Positions 23,113 to 31,155 of a stretch of DNA of 39,956 nt are shown piece by piece. The DNA is from Acidobacteriota bacterium (GTDB lineage: Bacteria; Acidobacteriota; Terriglobia; Bryobacterales; Bryobacteraceae): assembly GCA_016201205.1 (NCBI GenBank), contig JACQDF010000246.1, positions 1-39,956 of the forward strand, written 5' to 3'. The notes below the pieces were generated by a model. The model did no database searches. It was not told where the DNA came from and saw only the letters and a list, made by a program, of their open reading frames with translations. Made by a program: the position numbers and the translations under genes. Within the stretch, counting starts at the first letter, position 1; each line of letters opens with the position of its first letter.

Positions 23113-24260
23113 CGGGCCGCTCTCCTCACCGCCTCTTCCTCCACCTCGACGCCAAGCCCCTGACCGGCGGGAACCGCCAGCGCGCCGTCCTCGAGGCGAA
23201 ACGGCTTTTTCAAAAAGCTCCCGGCGAGAAATTGCAATCCGTTGAGCGCCGCCGGATGCTTCACCTGATAAGCGCCGAACAGGCACAGCGACGCCGCCAG
23301 CGAAACATCCGGATCGGTCAATCCGCTGCCCAGCACCAGCAGACCCGCATCCTGGAGAATCTCCGCCTGCCGCCGCGCGTCATAGAGACCTGCCGTCCGC
23401 GCCGGTTTCATCGCCACTCCATCGAGCAGGCCGAGGCGGATGAACTCGACGAGCTCAACACTGGAGACCACGCCTTCGTCCATCAGAATCGGCAGCGCGC
23501 CCTGCTTTTTCAATTCGCGAAAGCCGGAGAGGCGATTGGCGGCCACCGGCTGCTCGAGCACATTGACGCCGGCCCGGGCGAGCCTGGGCGCCACTTCGAG
23601 CGCCGTTGCCGTGTCGTAGCCGCCATTGGCATCGGCCCACAAGAACGAATCCGGCTCGAGCTTGCGCACCAGCCGCGCCAGCGCCACATCGAACGCCGGG
23701 TCCGGCGCAACCTTGATGTTGAAGTGGCGGTAGCCGCGCTTGCGGCCCTCTTCCACCAGCGTTTCCGCTTCCTCGAGAGTCCGCGGATTGACGGTCCAGC
23801 TCAGCGTGATCCGATCGAGAGGTTTGCGGCCCCACAGCGTGGCGACAGCCTGCCGCGCCAGTTTGCCGGCCAGATCATGCAACGCCAGATCGATGCCCGC
23901 CTTGGCGATCGGCATCCCGGTCGAGAACGACGGCGCGATCGCTTTGTTCATCGCCTGGTGCGCGCCCGCGATGTCGAGCGGATTCCTTCCTTCGAGCGCC
24001 GGGGCGAGATAGTTGCGAATCGTGCTCACGACCGATTCCGGCGTCTCGTAGCTCCAGGTGTGCGTCGGGACACTCTGGCCCCAACCGGCCGAGCCGTCTT
24101 CACAAGTGATCTTGACGAAGACAGCGGGCCGCTCGGGCTTCGGAAAGAAGCGGAAAAAGCCGGTGACCGGATACACGACCGGGAACAACTCGACGCCGCG
24201 GATGCGAGGAGCATCCGCCGCGGCCAGCAAAGGCGCCGCCAGAAGCTGCCGCCGCGTCAT
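23109..24260 (-). CDS. Enolase-superfamily (MLE-subgroup-like) protein, Tat-type signal
   Basis: 383 residues from Met at 24260, chosen for the ATGA overlap with the preceding oxidoreductase gene. It begins MTRRQLLAAPLLAAADA, a Tat-like leader. The mandelate-racemase/muconate-lactonizing N- and C-domains are complete. The metal ligands are D200 (ADANGGYD), E226 (LEQPV) and D251 (MDEG), and candidate bases are K173 (NIKV) and K275 (AMKPA). Lysines on both sides resemble the MLE subgroup (epimerases, cycloisomerases, OSBS) rather than His-based sugar-acid dehydratases. The operon context is sugar processing, so a novel epimerase or eliminase acting on an oxidised sugar is plausible (inference). 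Many acidobacterial and planctomycete homologues carry such leaders. Confidence 0.88.
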   Translation of the reverse strand: MTRRQLLAAPLLAAADAPRIRGVELFPVVYPVTGFFRFFPKPERPAVFVKITCEDGSAGWGQSVPTHTWSYETPESVVSTIRNYLAPALEGRNPLDIAGAHQAMNKAIAPSFSTGMPIAKAGIDLALHDLAGKLARQAVATLWGRKPLDRITLSWTVNPRTLEEAETLVEEGRKRGYRHFNIKVAPDPAFDVALARLVRKLEPDSFLWADANGGYDTATALEVAPRLARAGVNVLEQPVAANRLSGFRELKKQGALPILMDEGVVSSVELVEFIRLGLLDGVAMKPARTAGLYDARRQAEILQDAGLLVLGSGLTDPDVSLAASLCLFGAYQVKHPAALNGLQFLAGSFLKKPFRLEDGALAVPAGQGLGVEVEEEAVRRAAR

Positions 24261-25453
24261 CCCATTTCGCACGTCTCATCGTTGAACGTAACACGACGGC
24301 CGGTGCGCAGGGCTTCCGCCGCCATGCAGCCGGCCACTGCGTGCGAGAAGCCGGCATCGATACAGGCACGCGGCTTCTGGCGCGACCGCATCGAGCGCAG
24401 AAAATTCGCCATGTGAGACTCGACCGCCTCGGGCTTGATCTCGATCTCGCGCTCGATCCTGTCTGACTCCTTGCTGCCCGCTCCGGTGATGCGCAGCGCG
24501 TCCGCGTCAAACGTGCCGCGCGAGCCGTACCACAGGTTCCGGCTTCCCTCGGAGTTCGTCAGCGTCATGGCGAAGGAGACGGTGAGATCCTCCGGGTACT
24601 CGAGCAGCGTGTAGAAGACGTCTTCCGTCTCGCGCCCATCCTTCCAGAAGTAGACGCCGCCGGAGGAGACCGCGCTGCTGGGGTAGGGCGTGTTGAGGAA
24701 CCACGGCACCAGGTCGATGAAGTGGCTCATCCACAACCCCGGAATGCCGTTGGTGTAATCGCGGAAGAGCTGCCACTGGCGGAAGCGCCGGGGATTGAAC
24801 GGCCGGTTGGCGCGGCCGAACTGAAAGCGGTTCCAGTCGAGGTCTTCCACCGTGACGCCGTCATAGGAGCGCCGCCAGCGGGCTTCCTGGAAGTGCACCG
24901 CCATCTCGACGCGGGTGACTTTGCCGAGCAGGCCCGCCCTCAGCAGCCGGGAAGCGGCGATGTGCCCGGGATCGCTCCGCCGCTGCGTGCCGATCTGCAC
25001 AATGCGATCGGTGCGCTGGACGGCAAGCCAGGCCCGTTTGGCTTCCACGAAGCTGGTGCCCATCGGTTTCTCACAATACGCATCTTTGCCCGCTTCCACC
25101 GCGTCGTGCAGAATCTGGCTGTGGGTGAAGTCGGGCGAAGCGATGACCACCGCGTCTATGTCTTTCCAGGCGAGCAGTTCGCGGTAGTCCGAAGTCCGCT
25201 GGGGCCGGATGCCGAATGCCTTCATGGCAAGATCGATGCCCCGATCGAGGTGCGGGCGATAAACATCGCACACGGCGTTGATGACTACATTGTTCTCGCG
25301 CGCTTTGGCGATCTCGTTCAGCAGATACGTGCCGCGGCCGCCCGCGCCGATCAGGCCGATGGCGATGCGATCATTAGGGGATTTCGGATCGATGGCGCCG
25401 GCAGCGGGGACGGCGGCCGTGGTGGAGAGGAAAGTGCGTCGGGTGGTCTGCAC
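24257..25453 (-). CDS. Gfo/Idh/MocA family oxidoreductase, Tat-exported (copy 1)
   Basis: 398 residues with the Tat signal MQTTRRTFLSTTAAVPAAGA. The Rossmann fold has GLIGAGGRGTYL, then VCDVY, VIASPDFTHS and the conserved E128-K129-P130; H244 and D247 of WMSHFIDLVPWF complete the usual Lys/Asp/His active-site set. Exported members such as Zymomonas GFOR keep a tightly bound NAD(P) and work as ping-pong oxidoreductases, which is the likely mode here. The substrate is probably a sugar or sugar derivative. It is the first gene of the leftward operon and is divergent from a paralogue 194 bp away. Confidence 0.92.
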   Translation of the reverse strand: MQTTRRTFLSTTAAVPAAGAIDPKSPNDRIAIGLIGAGGRGTYLLNEIAKARENNVVINAVCDVYRPHLDRGIDLAMKAFGIRPQRTSDYRELLAWKDIDAVVIASPDFTHSQILHDAVEAGKDAYCEKPMGTSFVEAKRAWLAVQRTDRIVQIGTQRRSDPGHIAASRLLRAGLLGKVTRVEMAVHFQEARWRRSYDGVTVEDLDWNRFQFGRANRPFNPRRFRQWQLFRDYTNGIPGLWMSHFIDLVPWFLNTPYPSSAVSSGGVYFWKDGRETEDVFYTLLEYPEDLTVSFAMTLTNSEGSRNLWYGSRGTFDADALRITGAGSKESDRIEREIEIKPEAVESHMANFLRSMRSRQKPRACIDAGFSHAVAGCMAAEALRTGRRVTFNDETCEMG

Positions 25454-25476
25454 GCTGTTCTCCCTGATTGGCAGTG

Positions 25477-25499
25477 AACGCAGGCCGGACGTCTGCGTT
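25477..25499. promoter_or_regulatory. 7+9+7 palindrome, candidate operator
   Basis: AACGCAG (25477-25483) and CTGCGTT (25493-25499) form an exact inverted repeat with a 9-nt spacer, centred 35 bp upstream of the leftward oxidoreductase start. Position and size suit a dimeric repressor or activator that controls the divergent sugar operons. No regulator gene is adjacent. Confidence 0.45.
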
Positions 25500-25511
25500 A
25501 CGGAAGTCGAA

Positions 25512-25532
25512 TTGCTCCCTTTTCCGGAGCAA
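25512..25532. promoter_or_regulatory. 7+7+7 palindrome, candidate operator or hairpin
   Basis: TTGCTCC (25512-25518) and GGAGCAA (25526-25532) are exact inverted repeats around CTTTTCC, in the same 194-bp divergent region. A third, weaker one follows (GGGTG 25580-25584 with CACCC 25593-25597). Together they suggest a controlled region, but no promoter hexamers stand out. Confidence 0.4.
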
Positions 25533-25647
25533 GCCGGCTGCCAGAGAAAGCGGGGCGGTTCGGCATTCTCGAGCGCCCCGGGTGGGGTAGTTCACCCAAA
25601 CGGCTGGGGTTGGCTGCGGCATATCTCGCATGACTGAGGTGCACCTT

Positions 25648-26823
25648 ATGGAATCCTCCCGAAGAACCTTCCTCCAAACAGCGACCGCCGTTTCCGCCGG
25701 CCGCGTGCTCGGAGCAAATGACCGCATCCGGCTCGGCATCATCGGAACCGGCGGCCGGGGCACTCATCTGATCCGCATGGCGAACCAGGCCGGCGGCATC
25801 GAATGGGTCGCGGTCTGCGACGCGTGGGATGCGCGCCGCGAGAAAGCGAAACAACTGCTCGACCGCCCGGTCGAGTTGTACGCGGATTACCACCGCCTGC
25901 TGGACCGCAAGGACATCGATGGCGTGATCGTAGCGACGCTCGACCATCTGCACGCGCCAATGACAGTGGACGCCTGCCGGGCCGGCAAGGATGTCTTTGT
26001 CGAGAAGCCCATGACGTCGCTCCCGATGCAGGGGCACGAGATCGTGAAGGCGGTGCGCGAGACGCGGCGCGTCGTCCAAGTGGGCGTGCAGCAGCGCAGC
26101 CTGGCGCACTTCGCGGAAGCCAGGCAGCGATTCTTCGACAGCGGGCGCATCGGCAACGTGAATATGGTTCGCACGGTGTGGAACGCGAACGGCGGATATC
26201 TGACGCCCGTGCCGGAGGGCATGGAGAAGAAGCCCGCCGGTCTGGACTGGAACGCGGTCCTCGGCTGGCTGCCCAGGATTCCCTGGGACCCGAAGCGCTA
26301 TTTCAACCGTTTTGCGTATTGGGATTTCGCCACCGGCGGGCAGACGGGCGGTTTGTTCGTGCACATGGTGGACGTCGTTCACTGGTTCCTGGGTCTGACG
26401 CGGCCTGTCTCGGCCGTGGCCTTGGGCGGTATCTATTGCTATGACGACGGACGTGACACGCCGGACAATGTCAACCTGATCCTCGACTATCCGCAGAAAC
26501 TAAACGTGACGTTCGAGGCCACCATCACCGATCTGATCGCGAAAGAATCGGCCGACATCGTGTTCTTCGGCACGGGCGGCCGTCTGTCGATTTTTCGCAG
26601 TGGCTATCGCTTCCTGCCGGCGGGCGAGAAAGAGGCGGAAATCACTGCCGGCCCATCGCCCGAAGCGGCGCACATGGCGAACTGGCTCGAGTGCATGCGG
26701 TCGCGCAAACAACCGAACGCCAATGCCGTGGACGGGCACTACGCTGCCATGGCCTGCCACATCGGCAACATCGCTTACCGCGAGAAAACGCGGATCGCAT
26801 GGCGTCAGAAGTGGGATGTATGA
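25648..26823 (+). CDS. Gfo/Idh/MocA family oxidoreductase, Tat-exported (copy 2)
   Basis: 391 residues from ATG 25648 (MESSRRTFLQTATAVSAG), preferred over ATG 25630 because GAGGTG lies at a proper distance and the twin-arginine then sits at residues 5-6. The motifs GIIGTGGRGTHL, VCDAWD, VIVATLDHLHA, E119-K120-P121 and H239/D242 (FVHMVDVVHWF) give a complete active site. It is only distantly similar to copy 1 outside the core, so it probably uses a different substrate or the reverse direction. It is the first gene of the rightward operon and overlaps the TIM-barrel gene by ATGA. Confidence 0.92.
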   Translation: MESSRRTFLQTATAVSAGRVLGANDRIRLGIIGTGGRGTHLIRMANQAGGIEWVAVCDAWDARREKAKQLLDRPVELYADYHRLLDRKDIDGVIVATLDHLHAPMTVDACRAGKDVFVEKPMTSLPMQGHEIVKAVRETRRVVQVGVQQRSLAHFAEARQRFFDSGRIGNVNMVRTVWNANGGYLTPVPEGMEKKPAGLDWNAVLGWLPRIPWDPKRYFNRFAYWDFATGGQTGGLFVHMVDVVHWFLGLTRPVSAVALGGIYCYDDGRDTPDNVNLILDYPQKLNVTFEATITDLIAKESADIVFFGTGGRLSIFRSGYRFLPAGEKEAEITAGPSPEAAHMANWLECMRSRKQPNANAVDGHYAAMACHIGNIAYREKTRIAWRQKWDV

Positions 26824-27668
26824 GCATCGAGATCGGCCTCAACATGGAGTTCATCCGCTCGGAGGACCAGCCGTTCGCCGAGGGAGCGCGCCGGGCGGCG
26901 GAGATCGGATATCACATCATCGAGCCGATGGTGCACAACGGGCGCGAGCTGCTGAGCGAAGCGGGCTACTTCCATTCCATCTCGATGGACGAAGACCCGC
27001 TCGAGATCAAGGACGTTCTCGAGCAATACCGCCTGCGGGCGAGCGGTCTGAGCGCGCACACCCCGCTGATGCGCCCCGAGATCAGCGTGCCGTACTTGCA
27101 GAAGGCGATCCGCTTCGCAGCCGCTTTGGGAGCGCCGGTGGTGAACACGGACGAAGGAATCCGGCCGGCCTGGGTTCCCCTCGAGGAAGCCTGGGGCATC
27201 ATGCGATACACGCTGAAGACCGTGCTGCGAACGGCGGAGCGCTATGGCGTGTCGATCGGGATCGAGCCGCACCAAAGCATTTCCAGGACGACGGAGGGGC
27301 TGCTGCGGATTCAAGCGCTGGTCGACTCGCGGTTCCTGCGCATCAACTACGACACCGGCAATGCGTATCTGGCGGGCGAAGATCCGTACGCCGGTCTGAA
27401 GGCGATGGCCGATCGCCTGGTGCACGTGCATGCCAAGGATATCAGCCTCCGGATGGCGGACGCGGAAAAAGGAAAGCGGACGGGCACGCCGGTGGGATGC
27501 GCCTGCGGCGACGGTGTGATCGACTGGGCGCGAGTGATCCGTATTCTGCGCGAAGCCGGCTACCAGGGCGTGCTGAGCGTCGAGTGCGGCACGGCGGACC
27601 AGGCGGCGCGAAGTTTGCGACACTTGTGTTCGCTGGTCCAGGAGGAAGCCCATGCCCGGCGTGCGTGA
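26820..27668 (+). CDS. Sugar phosphate isomerase/epimerase-type TIM barrel
   Basis: 282 residues from ATG 26820 (4-nt overlap with the preceding stop). Xylose-isomerase-like (AP endonuclease 2) barrel motifs are visible with four probable metal ligands: Glu in GIEPHQS, Asp in NYDTGNAY, His in VHVHAKD and Glu in LSVECG. No signal peptide is present, so it is cytoplasmic, unlike its exported neighbours. Family activities include sugar epimerases, inosose dehydratases and C-glycoside or 3-keto-glycoside lyases. Pairing with a Gfo/Idh/MocA oxidoreductase fits epimerisation or elimination on a keto-sugar (inference). Confidence 0.88.
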   Translation: MSIEIGLNMEFIRSEDQPFAEGARRAAEIGYHIIEPMVHNGRELLSEAGYFHSISMDEDPLEIKDVLEQYRLRASGLSAHTPLMRPEISVPYLQKAIRFAAALGAPVVNTDEGIRPAWVPLEEAWGIMRYTLKTVLRTAERYGVSIGIEPHQSISRTTEGLLRIQALVDSRFLRINYDTGNAYLAGEDPYAGLKAMADRLVHVHAKDISLRMADAEKGKRTGTPVGCACGDGVIDWARVIRILREAGYQGVLSVECGTADQAARSLRHLCSLVQEEAHARRA

Positions 27669-29097
27669 GCTGGCGCTGCTGGTGACGGCTTCGGCCGGCG
27701 CCTTCGGGGCGGACCGGCTGGGCGCGCTGATCATCAGCGGCCGCAACAACCATGACTGGCGCGAGACGACGCCATTCTTGCGTCAGGCGCTCGATGCGAC
27801 CGGGCGATTCGACGTCCGCGTCACCGAAGAGGCGGCCGGATTGAACGCGTCCGCGCTGGGCGCCTGCCAGGTGCTGGTGCTCAATTACAACGGCAAGCGC
27901 TGGGGCGCGACGGCCGAGAACGCAGTCGAGCAATTCGTGCGCTCGGGCAAGGGAATGGTGGTGGTGCATGGCGCCAGCTACGCCTTTGGCGAGATGGAAG
28001 TGCTCGGCGACAATCACAAACGCACCGGCGTGTTCGAGCCGCCCTGGCCGGAATACGCGCGCATGACCGGAGTCAAGTGGAGCGAAGGGCCGCCGCGCAG
28101 CGGCCATGGCAAGCGGCACATCTTCGAGGTGAAATGGGCCGACCGCGCGCATCCGGTGGCCGCCGGATTGCCGGAGACGTTTTTGGCGAGCGATGAGTTG
28201 TATCATCACCTGATTTTCGAGCCCGGGGTGCATGTGCTGGCGACCGCGTTTGATGACCCCAGGATCAACGGCACGGGAAAAGACGAGCCTGTGTTGTGGA
28301 CGGTGAACTACGGCAAAGGGCGTGTGTTTCACACCACGCTGGGGCATGATGCGGCGGCCATGCTGGGCGAGGGGTTCATGGCGTCGTTTGCGCGCGGCGC
28401 GGAGTGGGCGGCTTCCGGCATCGTGACGCCAGCGGCTGTGTCCACCGGCCCGGGCGGCGGCGTCCGCGCTCTGGTCGTCACCGGCGGGCATGATCACGAG
28501 GCGTCGTTCTACTCTCTGTTCGAGGGATACAAGGATCTGCGCGCGACCGTAAGTCCGCACCCCATTGCGTTTCGCGGCGATCCCGGCCAGCGCTATGACG
28601 TGCTGGTGTTGTACGACATGGCGCAGGAAATCGGCGAGGCGCAGAAGAAGAATCTGCGTGCGTTTGTTGAGAGCGGCAAAGGACTGGTGGTGCTGCATCA
28701 TGCGCTGGCCGATTACAACGGCTGGGCGTGGTGGCATCGGGAAGTGGTCGGAGGCCGCTACCTGCTCGAACCCGATGGGGAGCGGCCGAAGTCCGCCTTC
28801 AAGCACGATGAGTGGATCCGGGCGACTCCGGTCGGGGAACATCCGGTGCTGAAGGGAGTCTCACCGATGCTTCTGTTCGATGAGACTTACAAACACATGG
28901 AGATTTCGCCGCAGGCAAAGGTGCTGCTGAAGACGGACAATCCGACCAGCGACGGCCCGCTGGCCTGGATCAGCCCTTACGCAAAATCGCGTGTCGTGGT
29001 CATCCAGTTGGGCCACGGTCGTGAGGCGCATATGCATCCCGGTTACCGGCAACTGGTGCGCAATGCGGTGATGTGGGCAGCAGGGCGGCTGCGGTAA
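27652..29097 (+). CDS. Tandem ThuA-domain protein
   Basis: 481 residues built of two ThuA (type 1 glutamine amidotransferase-like) domains. Domain 1, about residues 22-255, has ALIISGRNNHDWRETTPFL, SGKGMVVVHGASYAF and LWTVNYGKGRVFHTTLGHD. Domain 2, about 266-481, has ALVVTGGHDHEASFYSLF, SGKGLVVLHHALADYNGW and ISPYAKSRVVVIQLGHG. ThuA proteins take part in trehalose and other 3-keto-sugar utilisation; the exact reaction is not settled. A hydrophobic N-terminus (LALLVTASAGAFGA) could be a signal. The gene overlaps the isomerase gene by 17 bp and ends the rightward operon. The usual length for one domain is about 220-260, so this is a clear duplication. Confidence 0.88.
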   Translation: MPGVRELALLVTASAGAFGADRLGALIISGRNNHDWRETTPFLRQALDATGRFDVRVTEEAAGLNASALGACQVLVLNYNGKRWGATAENAVEQFVRSGKGMVVVHGASYAFGEMEVLGDNHKRTGVFEPPWPEYARMTGVKWSEGPPRSGHGKRHIFEVKWADRAHPVAAGLPETFLASDELYHHLIFEPGVHVLATAFDDPRINGTGKDEPVLWTVNYGKGRVFHTTLGHDAAAMLGEGFMASFARGAEWAASGIVTPAAVSTGPGGGVRALVVTGGHDHEASFYSLFEGYKDLRATVSPHPIAFRGDPGQRYDVLVLYDMAQEIGEAQKKNLRAFVESGKGLVVLHHALADYNGWAWWHREVVGGRYLLEPDGERPKSAFKHDEWIRATPVGEHPVLKGVSPMLLFDETYKHMEISPQAKVLLKTDNPTSDGPLAWISPYAKSRVVVIQLGHGREAHMHPGYRQLVRNAVMWAAGRLR

Positions 29098-29131
29098 GAG
29101 AGGCGTCGTTCCCGCCGCAAGCGAGTTAAAC

Positions 29132-29752
29132 TTAAAACCCCTCGATCAGGTGCCCCAGCTTCTCTTTCTTGGTGCGCAAGTAATCCTCCGTTCGCCCGGC
29201 AACCTCGACGATGCACGGCACGCGCTCGGCCACCTTCACTCCGCACCGCTCGACCGCTTCCATCTTCTCCGGGTTGTTCGACAGCAGCCGCACGCTCCGG
29301 ACGCCGAAATGCCGGAGAATCGCCCCCGGAAGCTGGTAGCTTCGCAAATCGGCTTCAAAGCCCAGACGCTCGTTGGCCTCCACCGTGTCCGCGCCCCCGT
29401 CCTGCAAAGCATAGGCCCGCAGCTTGTTCATCAGCCCGATGCCCCGCCCCTCCTGCATTTCGTAGATCAGAATGCCGCGGCCTTCTTCGGCAATGCTGGC
29501 GAGCGCCAGCTCGAGCTGCGAGCGGCAATCGCACCGCAGGCTGTGAAAGACATCGCCCGTCAGGCATTGCGAGTGTATCCGCACCAGCGGCGGGCGGCCC
29601 TCTTGCTCGAGATCGCCCATCACCAGCACCGCCGCCTCCTCGACATGGCTGTCAAAACGCCCTTCAAAGCCGTAAATGCGGAAGCGTCCGAAGCGGGTCG
29701 GAAAATCCGCCTCAGCGGTCATTTCAAGCCGGAATGGGGAGGTTGCGCTCAT
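29132..29752 (-). CDS. ribA: GTP cyclohydrolase II
   Basis: 206 residues covering the whole GTP cyclohydrolase II fold. It has the zinc ligands C63, C74 and C76 (SQCLTGDVFHSLRCDC), LVRIHSQ before them, YEMQEGRGIGLMNKLRAYALQD, and ANERLGF with RSYQLPGAILRHFGV and LLSNNPEKMEAVE. It opens GTP to 2,5-diamino-6-ribosylamino-pyrimidinone phosphate, the first step of riboflavin synthesis. No DHBP synthase (RibB) domain is fused, unlike many bacteria, so that activity must be elsewhere. It is convergent with the ThuA gene and divergent from the kinase gene. No FMN riboswitch was recognised in the 59-bp upstream gap. Confidence 0.95.
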   Translation of the reverse strand: MSATSPFRLEMTAEADFPTRFGRFRIYGFEGRFDSHVEEAAVLVMGDLEQEGRPPLVRIHSQCLTGDVFHSLRCDCRSQLELALASIAEEGRGILIYEMQEGRGIGLMNKLRAYALQDGGADTVEANERLGFEADLRSYQLPGAILRHFGVRSVRLLSNNPEKMEAVERCGVKVAERVPCIVEVAGRTEDYLRTKKEKLGHLIEGF

Positions 29753-29790
29753 GAACTTCGGTGAGCCTGAATGGGGATCGCTCGATTCAT

Positions 29791-29796
29791 TATAAT
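29791..29796 (+). promoter_or_regulatory. TATAAT -10 element before the LytS-like kinase
   Basis: A perfect TATAAT lies 15 nt before ATG 29812, in the 59-bp divergent gap. No good -35 is seen at 16-18 bp. If used, the transcript would have a leader of only about 9 nt, matching the weak ribosome-binding site. Confidence 0.35.
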
Positions 29797-29811
29797 GGCG
29801 GACGAAGCGCG

Positions 29812-31125
29812 ATGCTGGAACAGTATCTGGTCATCCTCTTCGTCAAACTGGCGGTTTCGGCGTCTCTGGCCACCGTTCTTGCCCGTCCGGCCGCCGTCCA
29901 GCGCATGCTTTTGCAGGAGGAGCGCACGCTCGGGCAGCGTCTGCGCCTGGCGGTCGCGTTCTCGGTCGTGTTCGGCACCGGCGCCGCCACCCGCGTGCTT
30001 TCCCGCAACAGCTACCAGGCCGTCGATCTGGGCCTCGAAGGCAGCCTGTTGTGCGGCCTGCTTGGCGGCTATGTGACCGGCCTGCTCTCCGGCGTCCTCA
30101 TCTCGATCCCGGCGATGATCAACGGCGAGCTGCTGACCATGCCGCTCTATGCCAGCCTCGGCGTCATGGGCGGCCTGCTGCGCGATCTGGCGCCGGCAAA
30201 AGAAGACGTCTGGCGGTTTTCGCCTTTCTTTGATCTGAGCATCTGGCGCATCCTGCGCCGCAAAGATTATTGGCACTCTCTGTTCCATCTGTCTTTCTTG
30301 TGCTCGGTTCTGTTCGCCGAGTTCCTGCGCGTGAACCTCAGCCGCCTGTTCGGCGAGCGCTATCTGCACGTGCTGTACCCGAGCTGGCCCGATCCGCACC
30401 CGGCGGCGGTTCTGTGCGCTTATGCGGCCACCCTCTTTTCGGTCACCCTTCCCCTGAAGGTCTGGAACAACACCCGCAACGAGCGCAAGCTGGAAGCCCA
30501 GCAAGCGCTGCTCAGCGAAGCGCGCCTGGCCGCGCTGACGCGCCAGATCAATCCGCACTTCCTGTTCAATACCCTGAATTCAGTTTCCACCCTCATTCGC
30601 ATCAATCCGGAGCAGGCGCGAGCCATGGTCCATAAGCTTTCCAACATCCTGCGCCGCCTTCTCAGAAAGCAGGAGAGCCTGTCTCCGCTGCGCGATGAGC
30701 TTGCGTTCATCGAAGATTACCTCTCCATCGAGATGGTCCGCTTCGGCAGCAACCTGCGAGTGGAGAAGGAAATCGATCCGGCGACCCTCGATTTTCTCGT
30801 GCCAAGCATGGTTCTGCAGCCGCTGGTCGAGAACAGCATCAAGCACGGGCTCAGCAGCAAAGTGGAAGGCGGCTCTATCCGCATCCAGAGCCAGACTCAG
30901 GGCGGCCGGCTGCTGCTCGTCGTCCAGGATGACGGAGTGGGCATCACCGAAGACACGCTGGCCACGCTCTTCGAGCAGGGAATCGGCGTCAGCAATGTCA
31001 ACGAGCGGCTGCGTGTCCTGTTCGGCCATGATTTTCGCTTCTCGGTCCTCAGCAATCCAAACGAGGGCACCCGCACCGAAATCGAGATTCCACAGCTTAC
31101 AGCGGCGCTTGCGGCGGTATCCTAG
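29812..31125 (+). CDS. LytS-like membrane histidine kinase (5TMR_LYT plus HisKA_7TM-type HATPase)
   Basis: 437 residues from ATG 29812. The N-terminal half has several membrane helices with the LytS-type pattern GLLGGYVTGLLSGVLISIPA and MPLYASLGVMGGLLRDL. The cytoplasmic kinase part has the phospho-His H249 in RQINPHFLFNTLNS, the N-box MVLQPLVENSIKHGL and the G-box DDGVGITEDTL with GIGVSNVNERLRVLFG. This is a complete His_kinase/HATPase pair of the LytS/YehU group. Such kinases usually sit next to a LytTR response regulator; none is adjacent here. The signal is unknown, possibly a cell-wall or small-metabolite cue. Confidence 0.9.
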   Translation: MLEQYLVILFVKLAVSASLATVLARPAAVQRMLLQEERTLGQRLRLAVAFSVVFGTGAATRVLSRNSYQAVDLGLEGSLLCGLLGGYVTGLLSGVLISIPAMINGELLTMPLYASLGVMGGLLRDLAPAKEDVWRFSPFFDLSIWRILRRKDYWHSLFHLSFLCSVLFAEFLRVNLSRLFGERYLHVLYPSWPDPHPAAVLCAYAATLFSVTLPLKVWNNTRNERKLEAQQALLSEARLAALTRQINPHFLFNTLNSVSTLIRINPEQARAMVHKLSNILRRLLRKQESLSPLRDELAFIEDYLSIEMVRFGSNLRVEKEIDPATLDFLVPSMVLQPLVENSIKHGLSSKVEGGSIRIQSQTQGGRLLLVVQDDGVGITEDTLATLFEQGIGVSNVNERLRVLFGHDFRFSVLSNPNEGTRTEIEIPQLTAALAAVS

Positions 31126-31139
31126 GGCGGCGGTATCCT
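31111..31139. repeat. 16-bp-period tandem duplication across the kinase stop codon
   Basis: GCGGCGGTATCCT occurs at 31111-31123 and again at 31127-31139. The first copy leads into the TAG stop of the kinase gene (31123-31125) and the second is non-coding, 17 bp before the methyltransferase ATG. It looks like a recent slippage or unequal-repair event. Confidence 0.6.
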
Positions 31140-31155
31140 GGAAAGGATTCGCCCC

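Noticed and set aside
23109-24260. Mandelate-racemase-type sugar-acid dehydratase
   Set aside because: The catalytic positions carry Lys on both sides and a third Asp metal ligand, which fits the MLE subgroup better than His-based sugar-acid dehydratases.
21553-24416. Long overlapping plus-strand open frames opposite the PmoA-toroid and enolase-type genes
   Set aside because: They are rich in Arg, His and Gln, lack domains, and mirror real genes on the minus strand.
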